NCBI GenBank assembly: GCA_029204225.1
Contig: CM055097.1
Location: 37,622,976-37,686,975 of the forward strand
DNA: 64,000 nucleotides
DNA from: Diphasiastrum complanatum
Taxonomy: Eukaryota; Streptophyta; Lycopodiopsida; Lycopodiales; Lycopodiaceae
Direction of reading: 5' to 3'
Shown here: piece after piece, positions 10,319 to 21,290 of the stretch
How the letters are laid out: each line of letters opens with the position of its first letter
How positions within the stretch are numbered: the stretch's first letter is position 1
The notes under the pieces: model-generated
What the model saw: only the letters and a program-made list of their open reading frames with translations
What the model was told of the DNA's origin: nothing
Databases searched by the model: none
Translations under genes and position numbers: made by a program

Positions 10319-10400
10319 CATAGATGCAGCGAATCGCGATTCGCTGGCTTTGCGTTTCGCGAATCGCGAATCTGCGAATCGCGATTCGCTTCACAGAATC
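10319..10400 (+). repeat. Palindrome cluster, possible hAT 5' terminus
   Basis: The perfect 16-bp palindrome GCGAATCGCGATTCGC occurs at 10329-10344 and again at 10374-10389, with further GCGAATC and GAATCG motifs between and after. It begins at CATAGATGC, close to the CATAGTTGC at the end of the first hAT, and lies about 950 bp upstream of the BED exon of the second hAT. Subterminal arrays of short motifs are common transposase binding sites in hAT elements. Confidence 0.42.
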
Positions 10401-11265
10401 GTGCTTCAGAATCGTTTTACAAAAAATACGATTTAACTGATTTCGGGCCTCGTCCTCACGGACAAAACCGCGCCAGCAGTGGAGGAGGCAAATTTGTTTT
10501 CTGAGAGCTGTGGGCGTCCGATCTTCGCAAGTGAATAGTTGGCAGGCATCTACTCGGGGATACGGAGGTGGTGTGCACGGTGCCGGGTGGGTCTGAGCTT
10601 CGTGGAGAGCGAAACGACCAATTTTCAATATTTGGTAAGTGTAGGCTTGATTTTTTGCAATTGTTGACATTGAGCTGTAGGCAACCAAATCGAGCGTAGT
10701 TTGGCTCTAGACCACCTTTCTTCATGCTCACGATGATTCCTACGACGTCAGTTTCAGCCGTTACGGCATGCCTAGCAAGATTTGAAGACCACATTCCAAA
10801 TGCTTGTGTCTTTTTGCCATTTTCACAAAATGACTTGTTGGAAACCGAGTGAGGTGATGTCTGAGCCTAGAATGCATTTCCACATGCCTGCATAGACTCT
10901 TATGACCTCCGTTCCGCCCGTATCACAAATTTCAATTTTCATGCCCTGATTTCATACTTTTTAGGGTTTAGGCGTGGACCATCGTGCAAACATCTGCTAG
11001 GGGCGCGGTTTAGGCCCACACTGCACTCCTTTACGCCTGCACGGACTCCCACGCTAACGTCAGGCGCCTGTTATCCCTCGTACTGAAATTATTCTATCCC
11101 ACGCCCTAATCTCATGTTCTTTTTTGGCACTTGATATGATGTGTAAATTGGAATCGTTCTGATGTATGCTCTGGTATTTTGAGCTCTATTTGAGCTTAGT
11201 AATGTTGTTCAATGCAATGTATTTTTTTTCTACTGAACGTTTGCTTGATTATTTGTTGTTTGCAG

Positions 11266-11690
11266 GTTTGGGGTCGTGTTGATACGATGCCAGTGCGGGA
11301 CCGAGGCCTTTGGGCCGAGGTTGAGCTTACCGACGGGGATGTGGGCACACACCATGGCTCAGGCACCCACAGATGGAGATGCTTGCATTGCGGTGGTCAC
11401 TTCACGGAATCACTCACCAAGGTTAGGGCTCACTTGCTGCGGGTCAGAGGGCCAGATGGGCGGACATTGGGCATATCTGAATGCCCCAGGATTTCTGATG
11501 AGGATCTGCAGAGGTTGTCTACCATGTATGGGCCCGGTACTGCATCACACGGTTCTAGACAGGGATAGGTAGCACGAGCAGCTACAGGCAAGCATGCAGG
11601 AGGGCTCACAGTCAGGCAGGTAGGGCCTACCATGGGTATTGGGCCCAGTACATCATGGGCAGGGCATGGTACAGCTGTAGGGTGTTCAAT
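11266..11690 (+). pseudogene. BED zinc-finger 5' exon of a second hAT transposase
   Basis: After an acceptor (TTGTTTGCAG|GTTTGG) the frame reads HRWRCLHCGGHFTESLTKVRAHLL and later ISECP. This is a BED-type C2H2 zinc finger (CxxC, then H and C spaced as in plant DUF659 hATs), the DNA-binding head of the transposase. An in-frame TAG at about 11567 interrupts it. The same frame continues with GPTMGIGPSTSWAGHG, the linker also seen at 8670-8916. The catalytic core is missing: sequence becomes non-coding after about 11690 and then LTR-related at 12130. Confidence 0.72.
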
Positions 11691-12129
11691 TCCGATTTTT
11701 GAATTCACATACTGGATTTGGCCGATTTTTGGATCATTGGTTCAGCCTAAGTGGTGGCTTATAGATTGCATATCAAATTTTCAGCATTTGCATGTAGATT
11801 TGGAATAGTCAATTTAGTGTGATTTTGTCAAAACCCTAATTTTGATTGGATCTCTAGATAGTGAGGTTTCTGGACTTCATTTGAGTGTGTTTCAATCTTA
11901 GTGGCAGAAGTCATTAGATTGAGGATAGATCATAGGTTGATCAAGATTCCACGATTCTATGTGTTGATTTGCTTGGATAAGTGCTAGAAGAGAATTTGTG
12001 AGATAGTTTCAAATCTTGGTGGTTTCTTTTGAAAGCATTTGTTGTTTTTCAAAGGAGTGCTTTGTGCATTGAAGCAGGTTGAAAGAGAAGATCAGGTCAT
12101 TGCTACATGGCAACCTCAAGTGGAGTCAG

Positions 12130-12453
12130 TGCCGAACCCTAGAGAACACAGGAGGTCAGATACCACAGTCAGGGTCGTGTCCAGCGTACACGACCAACAG
12201 GTCAAGACAGTGTGAATAGTGTGCCTCTGCATGGTCCATAGCCATGGCGGGCCTAACACAGCCTAGGGACCCTGCCAGCAGGATTGGGCCCCACGTTGGG
12301 TCCCGACGTGCAGTCGGCCACGTCAGAGCTACATGGTCGACACTTGGCAGTATGCATGCTACCAGGCCTCACACTGGGCTAGGGGGGGCTTGCTCCATAT
12401 CAGGGAGTAGGCAAGGTTGGGTGGATCAGTTAGTGTTTGCCCTACTGTGGTGT
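12130..12453 (+). repeat. Solo or truncated LTR of the 4.1-8.6 kb gypsy family
   Basis: It starts TGCCGAACCCTAGAGAACAC and follows the same LTR in the plus direction up to CCCTACTGTGGTGTT, losing only about the last dozen bases. It has several small indels and substitutions, and the G-box arm is altered (CGGCCACGTCAGAG), so it is more diverged than the paired LTRs. No internal gypsy sequence of that family follows. Confidence 0.82.
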
Positions 12454-12508
12454 TTAGATCTCTAAAAATCACCTTGTCACACATGCTCGCATACACACCC
12501 CTCATCTG

Positions 12509-12841
12509 TTGCAACTCACTCGTCGTTTCTTTACCCGCTTACTTCGTCGTAAGAAACGGGCTTATGATAGTCTGGAAGAGAGACGACTTATTGGTCTTCT
12601 CTATAGTTCTTCCACAGGGGCATTTTGGCATGAATTCATTCCCCGTGCTCCACCTCCGCTCCTTGATGACTTGCGCATTTGGACTGAGTATGCCACTGCT
12701 TTATATACCATCGATACCGATCCACCTATTTCCATTTCCCCTAGACCTCCTGAGTTTACGTTCTTCACCTTTGATATGGTCCTCGTGGATCAGAGAATAT
12801 TCTACGTAGATGTGTTTTACTGCATGAAATATCAGATTTAA
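12509..12841 (+). other. Unrecognised reading frame upstream of integrase
   Basis: A 110-codon frame begins with a basic segment (RRFFTRLLRRKKRAYDSLEERR) followed by GAFWHEFIPRAPPPLLDD. I do not recognise it. It lies between the LTR fragment and the integrase zinc finger. It may be another part of the Tat/Athila-like element (which can carry extra coding sequence) or a chance frame. Confidence 0.3.
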
Positions 12842-12859
12842 TCACGTTTTCATATGATG

Positions 12860-13917
12860 GCATGGACGGAGGACACTTCTCTACCGATATTACTGTTTGC
12901 AAACTTTTGCAATCAGGTTGTTGGTGGCCTACGCTTCATAAGGAAACGAAAAATTATATTCAGACATGTGATGTTTGCCAGCGAGTATGACGGCCTACTT
13001 GACAGAACTATGAAACCTTACATTCGCTTTTATCGCAAGCGCCATTTGAAAAATGGGGACTGCATTGTGTTGGTCCTATTCATCCTGTCATGCGAGGATC
13101 TCAGGCTCGATACATTATCGTAGGAACTAATTATATGACCAAGTGGATTGAAGCCAAAGCTGTCAAAGTTGTTGATGCAAAATCTACGGCCAAATTTCTC
13201 TATAAAGATATTATTATCAGATTTGGATGTCCGATCGAGATTGTCAATGACCGGGGTACACACTTTGTTAATCAAACAATAAAGTGTTTACTGGAAGATT
13301 TTTTTGTTATACACAGATTTAGTACTCCTTATTATTCCAAAGGGAATGGCCAAGCTGAATCTTTGAATAAGATTCTCTGCACTATCATGACGAAAACAGT
13401 TGAAGCGAGTCGATTTGATTGGGAACATAAACTACATGCAGCATTATGGGCATTCAGAATCGCTTACAAAAGTAGTACAAATCAAACACCGTTTCAACTG
13501 GTTTATGGTCAAGATGTTGTCATGCCGATTGAATTTTTAATTCCATCTTTACGCATAGCAGCAACAGAACAGCTAAATGATTATAAGTCTTTACAACTAC
13601 GTCATGAAGCGTTGCACAAATTGTGTGAAACAAGATTAATGGCAGTTCATGCGTTAGCAGTAGAGAAAGCCCGCCGTAAGCCATGGCACGATCGTCGATT
13701 ACACAAAAAGGATCTGAAAGCAGGAGATCTTGCACTGATGTACAAAACCAAGCTGATCAAGGGAAAACTGAAATTTACCGGTGAAGGCCCGTATAAAGTG
13801 AAGGAAATCCTGAACTATGGAGCAGTGATTCTTGAGCACTTGGACGGAAAATGGTTTGATACTCCTGTGAATCGCAGCCGATTACGCAAGTCTTGGCAGC
13901 CTACTCCGCCAGTTTAA
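12860..13917 (+). pseudogene. Gypsy integrase
   Basis: The first part is readable in shifted frames: GGHFSTDITV followed by CDVCQR (HHCC zinc-binding domain, 12860-12990). The core from 13090 is open for 275 codons: YIIVGTNYMTKWIEAKAV, then VNDRGTHFVNQ (second catalytic Asp in NDRG), then YYSKGNGQAESLNK (the catalytic Glu). The first Asp position reads GTNYMTKW where family members usually have an Asp (vDYFTKW), so one catalytic residue appears changed to Asn. A C-terminal domain follows with GDLALMYKTK and GEGPYKVKEIL. It ends at a stop at 13915-13917. Confidence 0.9.
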
Positions 13918-14159
13918 CAAGCATGATCCAAATGATTTTTATTTTTATTTGTTTTCAATTTTTTTGTTTTCACTACTTAATTGTTAACTTTGTTGGAAAA
14001 GGCAGTTAAAAAAAAATGAGGAAAGATTGATGAGCAACAATCAGAAAAGTCATCCGAATGGAAAAAGAGGAAGGAAAGTATTTTCAAAAGATAATTTTTG
14101 ATGGAAAATGACTTATAAAATCACTGTTTCGGTCATATGTTGCCTATACAGTATGGGAG

Positions 14160-14500
14160 ACCTTCACTGAACTTTCAGATTGTACATCCACTTCAGATAT
14201 ATCTATACTGACTTGGGCGAAGGTTCTTTTCTAGAAAAAGTACCTGTTTCTGAGTTAGGTGAATGATCAGCAATATGCCATTTTGGGAACCTTCGCCGAG
14301 CACCTTACTCTCCTCAAAAACCTTCGCTGACATGCTAGATGGTCTTAAAATGTCAAAGTTAAGTTGGCTATAGGTACAGAGCCTATTGTATTTATGATAG
14401 TACTTGGATGAAGGATCCTCTTGGGCAAAGGTTCATCCTTCGTCAAACCTGGAAACATTCGCCAGATGGCTTCTGAACCTCAAAAACCTTCGCCAAGATT
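14160..14500 (+). other. Spacer with recurring CCTTCGCC motif
   Basis: Between integrase and the extra coding region, variants of AACCTTCGCC and its complement GGCGAAGGTT recur about seven times in 340 bp (for example near 14216, 14289, 14325, 14427 and 14490). No reading frame spans it. It could be a decayed minisatellite, or an internal regulatory region for the downstream frame. Confidence 0.35.
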
Positions 14501-14580
14501 TTTATAGACTATTTTTACAGTACTGTACAAGCCTGCAAATTTTTGTTCAGAATTGATCAGCCAAACTAGTATTCTGTGTA

Positions 14581-17500
14581 ATGGACCCTCCAAATTCACC
14601 TATAAGTTGGCTGAATTCAATTCATTCCTCACTTGTGCTAGCGAACTCTTGCCAATTTTTTCCACAACCTAAGCCTTCAAACTTTCTGTACTGTTCTCTG
14701 ATGTACACTCGCGTCTATTACTTTCAGTTTCTGATCTTTTCCATCATGTCTTCCACAGATACGTCTCAGTCGCCGCGTTACACTATCCATTGTGATGTTC
14801 CATCTGCAACGGATATCATGATCCTTCCTAGCACAAGCATGGTCACTCAGTGGATGACCCTAGCAGAGCCTCTGCTTACTGCAACGGGTATTTATGAGAG
14901 AGCCTTCTTAGAGAGAATCAACCTTTTAGCACTCTTGCCTTCAGTACTTGGAAGGAGGAGAAATCCAAGTTTTACATTACTTTCCAGGGAGCCACACACA
15001 AGGTGCGAGTGACTGAGGTCGCCCTTGCTGCCATAGGGATAGCATCTGGTACCCAAGCCTCACCAAACCTTAAGCAAGCCAAACAGGCTATTAAGCCTTA
15101 TATTGAAATTACCAATGATTTGCACTGGACTAATGATGGCTATCTTCTAGAAGCCATTACTGATCCGGCCATTTAGGCCGCTACTCAGCTCTTTAACAAT
15201 TTCGTGATGGTTGACAACCTCAGGAAAGGCCGTATTTCTTCCTAGATTTTGCATAGGATAGTTGAGTCTCATGCCAAGATAGGCAAGGCTCCTCTGGAAC
15301 CATATAACTGGTTCAAGACCATTTTTGGAGAGCTCAAACGAGCCATCAAGAGCAATACCAAGCAGCAATTTGTTGCTGGCCCTTTGTTGTCACTCCTAGC
15401 AGCCTCCCACCTTGAAAATAAAATCCATGGTTTTCATTTGGATTCCGTACTTTCTATCCATGAAGAAGCACTGGCCGAGTCATCTTAACAAGCATTCAGC
15501 TCACATAGTCAACGTCGTCCACACAGCGAGATCGTCATTCCTAACTCACATTCCGCGTCACAACGTCGTACTAGGCAAACATCTTTAGCTACACTTCCAC
15601 CCCTGCTGCTATTCGCACTAAACTACCTATCCCCCCCACCCCTAATGCTTCCCTCGCCTCTGCTTCCTTCACAGACAGTCTGTGACCATTGGAGCTACCA
15701 TTCTCATCATAGCTGCCCAGGATGCCTCACCTGCACACACAAGAGCTGTTTCCCCAAACACCCAGTATTTCATGGACATGTTCGATGATTCCAACCTGCT
15801 TGGGGACTCAGAAGTTTTTGTAATGCCCTAGAGCCCTGCGCCCTGCGCCCTTTGAACTCCAATCCCTTGGAAGAGGATTCGAACAGTTCCATGATACTAC
15901 TACTGGTTTTGAAGACTCTTTTCAGATTAACTAGCAACCTCAAGTTGAAGCAGCACCAGCCACAATTCGGGTCGAGCAAGTTGTCAAATCACCAAAGCAG
16001 TTCGACGTCACAGTGCCTGAGAGCTATGAAGAAGAAAACCTCTTTGAAGAAGAAGAGTTACAAGCACCTGCTCCACGCCAACCAGGGACAGTACCACCAG
16101 GTCCTTCTGCTGCTATCACCTCCACAACAGTAGATTCTGGTGATGCTCTCGGTTTAGTCTCAATCCTTGCGCAAGTGATCCAGTCTATGCTAGATAAGAA
16201 AAAAGAAATGGAACAGCGCATCTCAGATATGGGATCTGAGAATACACTCATCAGCCAGAAAGTCATTCAGCTGAACAAAGAATTGAATATTGCCAAGCAG
16301 CACGAAGCTAAGTCTGAAGCTGAGAAGAAGATGGCACAACAATTGGCCGATCGCCTTGAGGATTATGTCAGTTCCCTGTAGAATGCCCTCACAACCGTCC
16401 AAAATCAAGTAGACAACGTCGTGGATGATGCAAAGCAACAAGTGCAACTGCTCCAGGGTCAACTACAAATGGCTGAACAAGATCGCACACGTCTCCAAGG
16501 TGAATTTGATGCGACCACCCTTGAGCGTGATGCGTCTCTACAGACGCAAATACCTAATCATCCGGTAACTCAGATGGAAATCGCGTATTTGTTTAAAAAG
16601 GTTGAAACCTATAAAGTGGATCTTCAAGGATTCCACGATAGATTCAAAGGTACAACTTCAACTGAGTTGGCAAAGGCTAAAGCAACCATTGACGCATATG
16701 AAAAGGTTGCCGCTCAGGTGTTGGAACCTGGGCCTCAAACTTCAGTTCCAGTCAATAATTCTCCCCTCCACACCAAGCTGATGCACCTATGGATACAGGG
16801 TTGGATTCGGGCATGGACCAGGGTGGAGCGCCTGAAGTTGAAGAAGAACAGCCAGCTCCACAGACAATGCAACCAGGTCCATCTTCATCAAGGACCACAC
16901 CATTGTTCAGAAGACCAATCAGCGTCGAGGACCAGATCTAGAGCTTTTTAGTGCAACATCCTCATGAGTCCTCGCGTGGTGGTTGGGTCCCCAATTTTAA
17001 GACCTCTGAAATAAAGGCCAGCAAAGAATTGGATAAAATACATGCATTGGGAGAACAGCCAGCTTGGAGAGTTATAGTTTTTGAGAAAACTCCGCAATCC
17101 ATGAGGAGTTATGTGGCTAGCCCTCGTCAATTGCGCGTAGATCCATATTACGTACCAATGTCATGCAAGAATAAGTGGAAGGATTTGGGATTGGCCATGG
17201 ACAAAATTACTATCCATACACCGAACTGACCAATCATCCACCAACCTTACAGTTGGAAAATTTTAGTAAATTTCCACTGGGCACTACAAGCGTACCAGCA
17301 GGAGTATATACACTCTCCCGATCCGACAGTGAGGCAATTGGCCTTTTTGCAAAGGACTTGACTCTATTGGCATCTATGGCAACGCGATGGGATGATTGTC
17401 TTCCTCCTTTGGCATTCAATCCGAATAAACCAATGGCCTCAGAGAGCATTAAGGACCAGTTGCCAGTGGCTAGATTGTATTTTTGTGCCGCAATAATGGG

Positions 17501-17675
17501 AGGCTCCTGGGAATCTCGATTCACATCCTGGACAACTTCAAAGTGGATTGTCGGAGTCCACCGTTGTTTTTTGTCGCACAATTTAGATTTCAACACTGCC
17601 CAACTCGATTTCATGGAGAAGGTGCAATATCATTTAATAAAGATTCGACGTGAGGCAAATAAAAGCCCACAGTAA
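14581..17675 (+). pseudogene. Unrecognised post-integrase coding region (about 1000 codons, decayed)
   Basis: The best start is the ATG near 14746 (MSSTDTSQSPRYTIH). The protein continues across a frameshift near 14930 into STWKEEKSKFYITFQGATHK, AALAAIGIAS-like text and YNWFKTIFGELKRAIKS. A low-complexity Pro/Ser region covers 15490-16060 and an acidic stretch YEEENLFEEEELQAP lies at 16025. A long coiled coil (heptad-like, charged, about 16170-16700) has one stop near 16380. A globular C-terminal part runs to 17675 with WKDLGLA, RWDDCLPPLAFNP and IMGGSWESRFTSW. I see no membrane segment or Env features and recognise no domain. A paralogue of the N-terminal part is at 61561-61833 (minus). Confidence 0.6.
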
Positions 17676-17725
17676 TTGCATCTCGCAGGTGTTGTGGGAC
17701 CGCCACCAATTTTGGTGGGGGATAC

Positions 17726-18499
17726 TGTTGGAGGGTTTGCAGATCCCAAGGCCACCCTAACCCTAGTTAATAAGTGAGAGAAATTTGGCACCCTGTACGT
17801 GTAAGTCCAACCCGATGATCACATAGAGATTTGATTAATCAGAAAGTCAATAAAAGGACTTTAGGCCTTTTTGCGGGACTTTTAATGTCGCAGGCCTAAA
17901 TGTCAAGTTAGTGAATAAAGTTGGGTTTCCCTCCAATTTGGATGGTTCTCACTCTTTTTAAATTTGAATAGTTAGGGAGACAGAAGTGGACTTATAGGAT
18001 CTAGGGGCCAGGGCCCTCCTCTCCACTATAAATAAGGGACCAACTCGAGTTTCCTACACATGTACATATCTTCATTTCAATAAAGCAAATTGGTTCTCTT
18101 GTGAAATGGATTTATGAATGTCCTTGCTCTCATGGATTTATGAATGTCCTTGCTCTCAATCACTTTTCCTCCATCTCTCATGCTTTTATTGTGTTTTGCT
18201 AGTTGTTGGATCTAATTGTTATTGGGATTGCAAGTTTTTTATACTTTTTATGAGAGAAGAAGGGAGAGAGAGAAAGAGTAAGCTATCTTCATTGTGAATC
18301 TAGTGTTAATGGATGTAGTGTTAATGCTTAGGGTTAATGGATGGTAGAGTTAGATGTGAATCTTCCATTCATGCTGAAATATGAACTATGTTATCGCTCT
18401 CATGGGAACGAATCTACGTGTGACAACTAACTTCATCTCCTCGATGCTAGATTGATTAGATCTTGGGTTGAGGATAGGCAAGGAAAGAAACCCACTACA
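17726..18499 (+). repeat. 3' LTR of the Tat/Athila-like element
   Basis: TGTTGGAGGG...CCCACTACA, TG...CA ends, preceded by the purine tract. Inside are a TATA-like CTATAAATAAGGG near 18030 and an AATAAAG signal near 18080. A 26-bp segment (ATGGATTTATGAATGTCCTT...) is present twice in a row around 18110-18160 but once in the related solo LTR at 20323-21062. Confidence 0.85.
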
Positions 18500-20085
18500 A
18501 AGACATGTAGCTATCTGATTACTACCGAAAGATGTATTTCTGAACTACTTTAGAGAAATTGGTTATTCATCCAAAGCTCTTGGACGACTCAATAATGTAC
18601 AGAAGAAGAAAAAAGAATCTCTTCAGAGGTACACACGAAAAGTAAAAAATCTCATTGGAAAATTAACTGGTGTGTATCATGTCACGATGCCAATCGAGTG
18701 ATTTTTGCCAGGTTTACCACCAAAAGTTGATCGATACTGCAGACAAGGAGATATGACTTCTTTATCAGCAGTCATATCAAGCGTTGAGAACTATGAGACT
18801 TTCAAGTTAGCACACAAAAGACATTCTACCAGACGAACTCGAAAGTCTAAGCATGACTCCAACGATAGTGAAGACGAATCTAAATCTGAATCCAGTTCAA
18901 ATTCTTCCAGTTCCGATTCTGATTCTAGTGATTCGTTAGATACAGAAACTGATGATGCTGATCAAAAGAAGAAATGAAAGTTTAAATGAAAAGAAGATAG
19001 CAAAACCACCGAGGACAAGTCTGTGATATCTAAAGTTGAAAATCTTTGGAAAAGTAATATGGCTGATCTTAATAAGACGTTCAATGATCTAAAAGTTCAA
19101 ATTTCAGAAGTTGCAGACAAGAGACCAAAGGCTTCTTCTTCGAACTCAGGAATATGGTGTACGAAGTGCGGTACATCTGAACATTCTAAATAAGATTGCA
19201 AATTTGTGAACGTAAAGTATGTTAAAGATCCTTCTCAGAAAGTGTTCTTTATATTTCGAGATGATGCAACTACTAATTATGTTTAGGGTAGCACATCACC
19301 AACCCAACAAGGCAAACCAAAGTTCGCACCAAAAAGATACAATCCACCAGAATTTGTTGGTCCTGCAATCAATGCTACTAGTTTGACGAAACTCGTCCAT
19401 TTCAAAAAATTGCTATAACTGTGGTGAACCAAGATATTTTTCGCCTGATTGTCCACAGCCACAAAAGCCGATCGGATATATACCCTTATGCTCAAACTGC
19501 AAATAACCTGGCCACAAGTATCAGGACTGTCCACAAGTATTTGAACTATCCACACGAAGAAAACCTGTTGGTGAATTGAAGGATGTGACTGTATATATTC
19601 AAGCCAAGTCTTTTATAATGAATTTTATTGTTATCAAACCACTTGGTTTGTCATCTTACTCTATTTTAATTGGATGACCTTGGCTTTATCAGTCTAATGC
19701 AACTTTTCACTGGAAGTCCAGAGAACTAAGATTCTAAGCTAGTGAAAAAACCAATCGTGGAAAGCCAGAAGAACAGATTATCACCTGGAGTCGTGACAAA
19801 TATGAAGGCAAAACTCCTATGTCCGACACCAGTTTCACTTCTAAAGATTCTTCTTACGACCTTAATATATTTTCTAATGCATCAGACGTCGAACTTAATT
19901 ATTTCGAATGTTATGAGAATAATGATTCATCGAATGACAAAGAAGAATTCTTTGATCTCTGCAATACAGAAGCTGATATAATTATAAATGAATCAAAAGC
20001 TACAAGCACAAATTTTGAAAATTCTGATCAAGATAATGAAGATACTGATGACGAATCTGACATAAAGATTTTGTATCAAGCATCT
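18500..20085 (+). pseudogene. Retrotransposon gag-protease relic with three CCHC knuckles
   Basis: The frame shows a gag end (LQRYTRKVKNLIGKL, then LPPKVDRYCRQGDM), a Ser/Asp/Glu-rich linker near 18850-18960, and three zinc knuckles: WCTKCGTSEHSK(stop)DC near 19160, CYNCGEPRYFSPDC near 19420, and LCSNCK(stop)PGHKYQDC near 19490. It ends in a protease-like C-terminus (SSYSILIG(stop)PWLYQSNATFHW) near 19650-19720. An acidic tail (to about 20080) follows. Several in-frame stops make it inactive. It abuts the LTR at 18499 with no primer site, so I treat it as separate from that element. Confidence 0.7.
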
Positions 20086-21290
20086 TGGTGTAGAACCTTA
20101 ATAGGGCCAAAATTGGCATAGAGGTCAAAATGGTCAAATCCACCTGTAAAGCTTTAATTTGGCCAAAAGTAGATTGTGATGCAAACTTGAGGTAGTTAGG
20201 CTTGTGACACATCTCAAGTTTAAGTTTGATCAGTGATGCACCCTATGTGGTGGCAAAAGTCAAAGGGTCCAATCATAAGAGAGAGATTTGTTAGAAGGGT
20301 CCAATCAAAAGTGAGGGATGGTTGTAGTGGGTTTCTTTTCTTGCCTAACCTGAATCCAAGATCTAGTCAATCTAGCATCAAAGAGACAAATTTAGTTGTC
20401 ATGCGTAGGTTCGTTCCCATGAGAGCGATAGTTTAGTTCAGATTTCAGCATGAATGGAAGATCCAAATTTAACTCTACATCCATTAACCCTACGATCCAT
20501 TAACACTACGCATCCACAACAAAGATAGCTTACTCTTTCTCTCTCTCTTTTTCTCTCTCATAAAAGTATAATAACATACAATCCCAATAACATTCAAATC
20601 CAACAATTAGCAAAAACCAAAGAAAGCATGAGAGATGGAGAAGGAAAGAAGAAGAGCAAGGACATTCATCAATCCATTTCTGAAGAGAACCAATCTGCTT
20701 TATTGAAATGAGGAAATGAACATTGAGGAGCAACTCGAGTTGGTCCATTTTTATAATAGAGAGGAGAACCCTGGCCTCTGAATCATATCGGTCCATTTCT
20801 ACCACCCTAATTATTCAAATTTAAAAAAGCGTGGGAACCATAAAAATTGGAGGGAGACCCAACTTTATTCACTAACTTGACGTTTAGGCCCTGCGACATT
20901 AAAAGTCCCGCAAAAAAAACCTAAAGTCCTTTTATTGACTTGTAACTAATAAATCAAATCTCTATGTGATCATCGGGTTGGGCTTACACACGCAGGGTGC
21001 CAAATCCCTCTCACTTATTAACTAGGGTTAGGGTTGCCTTGGGATCCGCAAACCCTCCAACAATGGTGCATCACACATCCAATAGGATTAGAGAGGCTAT
21101 GTTTAAGGGGTCCAATAAGAATCAAGCATGGATCTCCACGAGTTTCTATATGTACTTTCATTCCCTTCATTAATCCATGAGAGATCTATAAGTTTTTTGA
21201 GTCAATTTGGAGATTTGCCAATTCTGCTTGTATTGCTTTCTCTCTCTAGATGAGCCCAAAAGTAATATTTTCTCTCTCTACCCAAGGAGA
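20085..21290 (+). repeat. Dispersed repeat split by the solo LTR
   Basis: The flanks of the solo LTR (20085-20317 and 21068-21290) read as one interrupted repeat: GGGTCCAATCA-type motifs occur on both sides, and the right part ends in TTTCTCTCTCTACCC. Similar text occurs at about 47900-48370 (GGGTCCAATCAAAA, GGCCACTTTTGG, TTTCTCTCTCTACCCGAG). It may be an LTR of an unidentified element. Homology was judged by eye and is loose. Confidence 0.45.
20323..21062 (-). mobile_element. Solo LTR of the Tat/Athila-like family with perfect 5-bp TSD
   Basis: This is the reverse-complement relative of 17726-18499 (CCCTCCAACA at the right end, TGTAGTGGG at the left). It is bounded by ATGGT at 20318-20322 and ATGGT at 21063-21067, a 5-bp target site duplication. 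No internal sequence accompanies it, so it is a solo LTR left by recombination between the two LTRs of a full element. Confidence 0.92.

Larger units (their letters stand above)
12860..18499 (+). mobile_element. 3' half of a Tat/Athila-like gypsy element with an extra coding region
   Basis: In order: integrase (12860-13917), a spacer of about 0.65 kb, a long decayed coding region (14581-17675), a purine-rich tract (GGTGGGGGATAC, 17714-17725) and an LTR (17726-18499). Everything 5' of integrase is lost. Integrase followed by one or more extra frames and then the 3' LTR is characteristic of the Tat and Athila lineages. Lineage assignment is from this order and integrase feel, not a tree. A related truncated copy lies at 61560-62285 on the minus strand. 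Confidence 0.75.

Noticed and set aside
2462-10344. The two hAT parts (core at 2.7-4.2 kb minus, BED exon at 11.3 kb plus) as one inverted element
   Set aside because: Both parts carry their own copy of the linker with different repeat counts, so they are two elements, not one rearranged copy.
10239-10794. Two overlapping minus-strand frames of 149 and 112 codons
   Set aside because: No recognisable domain, and they overlap the palindrome cluster and probable hAT 5' region. Treated as chance frames.
13520-13735. Minus-strand frame opposite the integrase
   Set aside because: Shadow of the clear plus-strand integrase C-terminal domain.
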